DNA of 64,000 bases from Micropterus salmoides (lineage: Eukaryota; Chordata; Actinopteri; Centrarchiformes; Centrarchidae): assembly GCF_014851395.1 (NCBI RefSeq), contig NW_024042261.1:32751942-32815941 (forward strand). The letters run 5' to 3'. The notes under the pieces were generated by a model that saw only the letters and a program-made list of their open reading frames with translations, did not search any database and was not told the DNA's origin. Positions 60,601 through 64,000 of the stretch are shown piece after piece; within the stretch, counting starts at the first letter, position 1; each line of letters starts with the position of its first letter. The translations under genes and the position numbers were made by a program.

Positions 60601-63600
60601 CACTAAGTCAATATGGCTTGCTTTATTGAATAAAATCTGTATGATAGGATGTGCTTTGTTTTTTTTGTTTATTTTTTTTGTAGAATTAAAATAGAAAGTT
60701 ACACATGAATCAGATCGAGATACACTGAGATAGGATAAATAGATAAAACATTTGTCTTTACCGTTCACAAGTTGCTATTGAAAGAGCCCAGAGCCTAAAT
60801 TGACAAAGTAAATCCTAAATATAAATTTTTAAATGTGATAACATATAAAGAAAACATCTACACATAATTTTGTATAACTTAAAGGTTACATTTATTTATC
60901 TATATTAAGATTGAATTTCTGTTTAAATCTTCCATGCATGCCAGGATAATGCTGTAATCATGGTTTATACACTGTATACCTTCAGCTATGGGGTGGATAG
61001 CACAAAGGTTTGCTACTGTCCGTTCCAAATACTTTTCGGACTTTCATCAAACACGCCACCACGGATGTTGCTAAGAACAATGACTGCCTTTATTTCACAC
61101 TGTTGTTTCAGGGTCTACCAGACATTCCTCAGTTCACAGGCCAGCACACAAGTTACCCACAGAGAGGAGTTACTGTACGGTTAAATCCTGAGAAAACAGC
61201 AGCAGCATATGCCTCACTCCAGACAGAGACACACTTTATACCATTTTGTTTTTGTTCTGTGGCATAGACAAAGTATGTTTAATTGTAGGTGTTTAAAGTC
61301 TGTTGAAAAAAAGTAAACCAAAGGAAAACTCTCAACATGGGAAATAAATTCAATGCAGTGCAGAAAATCAGAAATCAGTAATAGCTCTAAAGAACAGAGA
61401 AAAATTAGACCCTAAATAGTGACTTCATGTCATTCATATCTATAGAATTCAGCTAAGAGTGCTCCATCTGTCACACATTCTTGAACAATTTTTGGACTAG
61501 AAATAAGGACTTTTTTGTGTGAAAAAACACACCCTGGCTCTTTCACTGACACAAGATTACATTACAATAGTAGCATTACAAAAGGCACACACCATGTCTC
61601 ACCATTTAGAAATACCTATTTAAACCATTTAAAAATAAGCATTTTACATGGGATAAATGTTCATGTTTCCACATGTTTATTTATCTTTTTTATTTTATTT
61701 GAATTATTTTTAATTTTTTTAACATGATCCCTCATTCAAATAAATATATGTAATGTAATTGTTCATAAGTCAGATTTACACTTCATGTATTATTTGAGCA
61801 GGAATATAAAAAAGCTACACCTGATTTTTTGGTTCCCTTTCAATGGAAAAACCCCCCCACCACCAACAACAACAACAACAGGAAAACACAATCTGTTTTC
61901 CACTGCAGCCATAAAAGGCTCTCTCCCATGGGGTTATGATCATCACTCCAAAAGCCACAACATTGGGGCACTGCCCTTCCACTCCTAAATGCCATCCACG
62001 CTCAGCAGTGCTGAACCTTCTCAATCCATGCAGAACTTGAACCACTTTCACTCCTCATCCTGCTGAAAGGGTTATCAGCAGGGGAATTATAGCAGAAATC
62101 TTTTTTAAAAAGATAGTATTTGGGAATTCTTCCTGTGGAATAACACAGGGTAGTTGGTAAGCCAATCACAAAGTGCACAAGCAAAAAGATTTCAGGCCTG
62201 GCCAGCCACCAAGCCAACAGACAATAAACCGCTTCATGCTTGATGAGACCTGCAGAAATTGGGCTACTGGTAAGAGTTTATCCCATGGAGAAGAAACACC
62301 TTTGATATACAATATCCTAGTTAACATTCCACAAAGGACAGGGGGCTCGATTTGACACATACAGGTTCCTCTCCATCTACTTTGACATGTCTGGGTTCCA
62401 GTGAATCTTATCAGTCTGTGTCCTTCTATTTTTAGTTTATAGATTCAGTCCAGATGTGAAATGGAAGTAAGGGGGATGGGTTACATTTCAGAATCTGTTG
62501 CTGAAAGTTTATAACCACTCAGTTTGAGTGCGATACTTTTCTTTTTACCAATTCGTGGCTACAACTGCTACATCTGTCTGCTGCAATCTATTACCAGCAA
62601 CTAACCTTATAAATAGAAACCATCTGGCAGCCACTGTAGTTTAAGTATAGCAGAGAGTCAAGTCTCAACTGGTATGGTTCACAATATTTCATGTTTTGGG
62701 GATAGTACTTTGCCTTGTTAAGAAAAATTTCATACATTTGGTGAACATGTGTTGGTTTGAGATATGCTAATTGAGTTCTGCAGAAAATCTGCATTCAAAT
62801 TACACAGAGTGAAACCTTCTGGTCATCACTACTTTCCTGCCTTTCTTACCCAACCAGATGCACATACTATGACAGCAGTGATCTGGAAAAAATCTACGGA
62901 ATTTCCTCCTTGCTCTCTTGTGTGACAGTTAGTGGACGGTTTATTGTAAAATAAAAGATGTTCAGTGCAAATAAGCTTTTCGTCTTTCATAACAGGTGAC
63001 AGATTGGCACCTCTCTCCCTGACAATCACACATATCTCATCTCTACATTGTAGTTTGTATGCTGTCATTCCTGATCTGTCAGTAAGCAGCTTAACTTCAC
63101 TGTAGAATTAACTCTTCACTTTAACGGTAAAGAAACAACATCAAGGGTCTCCACAAAAGTTACTTTATCGCTTCTCAAATCTCTGTTGTGACTCTGAGAT
63201 TGACTGCATCTTTATCAGATCTAATGAATAGGCTACTGTGCAGACGTGACCGGTCACCGATCGCTATCGGCCGATAATTGCTTTAAATAGTTTGATCGGT
63301 GGTCTCTAAAAAGGCTGATCAGAAGAACTTATCACATGATGCAATAGTCGCGAGACAAATTTTCAACCCACAGCTAAAATAGTTTCACTACAGTCAGCGG
63401 ACTGAGCAGTTTTCAAAGCTAGCTAGCACTAAGTTCTTTACAGATGGGAAGTGAATGATGGCCTAGTTAATCATTTTCAATGAGAGGCCAGCACGTAGGA
63501 AGGGGTGCGAGCAATCTGACAAGTGGAGGGAAAAGTTGGAGCGATCCTGTTGAACTTGTCCACACGCCCACCTGCTGCCAGAGTTGAATTGTCTTGAATT

Positions 63601-64000
63601 TTTTTCTTCGCGGCGCACAGCGCATCAGGCAGGAAGACTGATCCTTTTTTGTGTTTCCTGATGCAGAGAGAGACTGCGCTCAATCAGCTGTCCGCCTCTC
63701 TCTTTCTCTCTGCAGGCTTCTCTCTTTCTCTACCCCCACTCTCCCTCTCTCTACTCTTCTCATGTCAACCCTGACGCTTTTCCAGGGGGTCTCTCTGCCG
63801 TATTTGACTGCTCTCTCCTGGTATCCTCCCGGTTAATGTTTCCCCTTAAATCTCCCATATTTTTAACCTTTCTAAAAATATATCTGAAATGTTTGCTACA
63901 CATGGCAAAGGTGGCAGTATGTATAACATTATCTATAACAGCGACGGGAAGTCAACTGCACCCGACAATAAAAGAAAAAGAACAGAATATTTCACTCGCA
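54632..64000 (-). other. arhgap42: arhgap42 upstream intron, extends beyond the window
   Basis: More than 9.3 kb without a recognisable exon. The segments expected next upstream (the start of BAR) were looked for on the minus strand and not found. It contains CAA repeats (about 61863-61880), a CT-rich stretch (63693-63762) and a possible old repeat fragment at about 63248-63370. The first coding exons and the promoter must lie to the right of 64000. Confidence 0.55.

Overview
This is nuclear DNA from a ray-finned (teleost) fish. It holds AT-rich introns, spliced vertebrate genes, CA/TG microsatellites, fish-type tRNA-derived SINEs, a Tc1-like transposon relic and a MITE. The five genes form one block that is also found in tetrapods (human 11q22): YAP1, CEP126, TRPC6, PGR, ARHGAP42. 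Orientations are the same as in human once the block is reversed. The gene models were built by hand: splice sites were read from GT/AG signals, reading phase was checked across every junction, and the translations were compared with what I remember of the human families. No alignment or database search was run.

Layout. 1-971 (-): first coding exon of yap1 with its flanking intron and promoter; the rest of the gene lies to the left of the window. 1.0-5.4 kb: intergenic, no gene seen (CFAP300, which sits here in human, is absent). 5.4-14.8 kb (-): complete cep126, 11 coding exons, 1043 aa. 14.8-16.7 kb: divergent intergenic region carrying a decayed Tc1-like element. 16.7-24.5 kb (+): trpc6-type channel gene; ten coding exons are certain, the 5' end is uncertain. 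24.5-27.4 kb: 3'UTR and intergenic, with a SINE flanked by a 12-bp target duplication and a TA-flanked MITE. 27.4-32.0 kb (+): complete pgr (nuclear progestin receptor), 8 exons, 668 aa. 32.2-64 kb (-): arhgap42 (GRAF3), the last 21 coding exons (769 aa, from mid-BAR to the SH3 stop); the first roughly 100 residues lie beyond the right edge.

The genes do not form a pathway or operon. They are neighbours through ancient synteny: a Hippo co-activator, a centrosome/cilium protein, a receptor-operated cation channel, a steroid receptor and a RhoA GAP. I found no novel system. The points most worth following up are a cysteine in the PGR ligand pocket at the position that decides mifepristone sensitivity, the unresolved trpc6 5' end together with its TRPC3-like features, a possible SH3-less arhgap42 product through intron retention, and mobile-element insertions next to gene ends.
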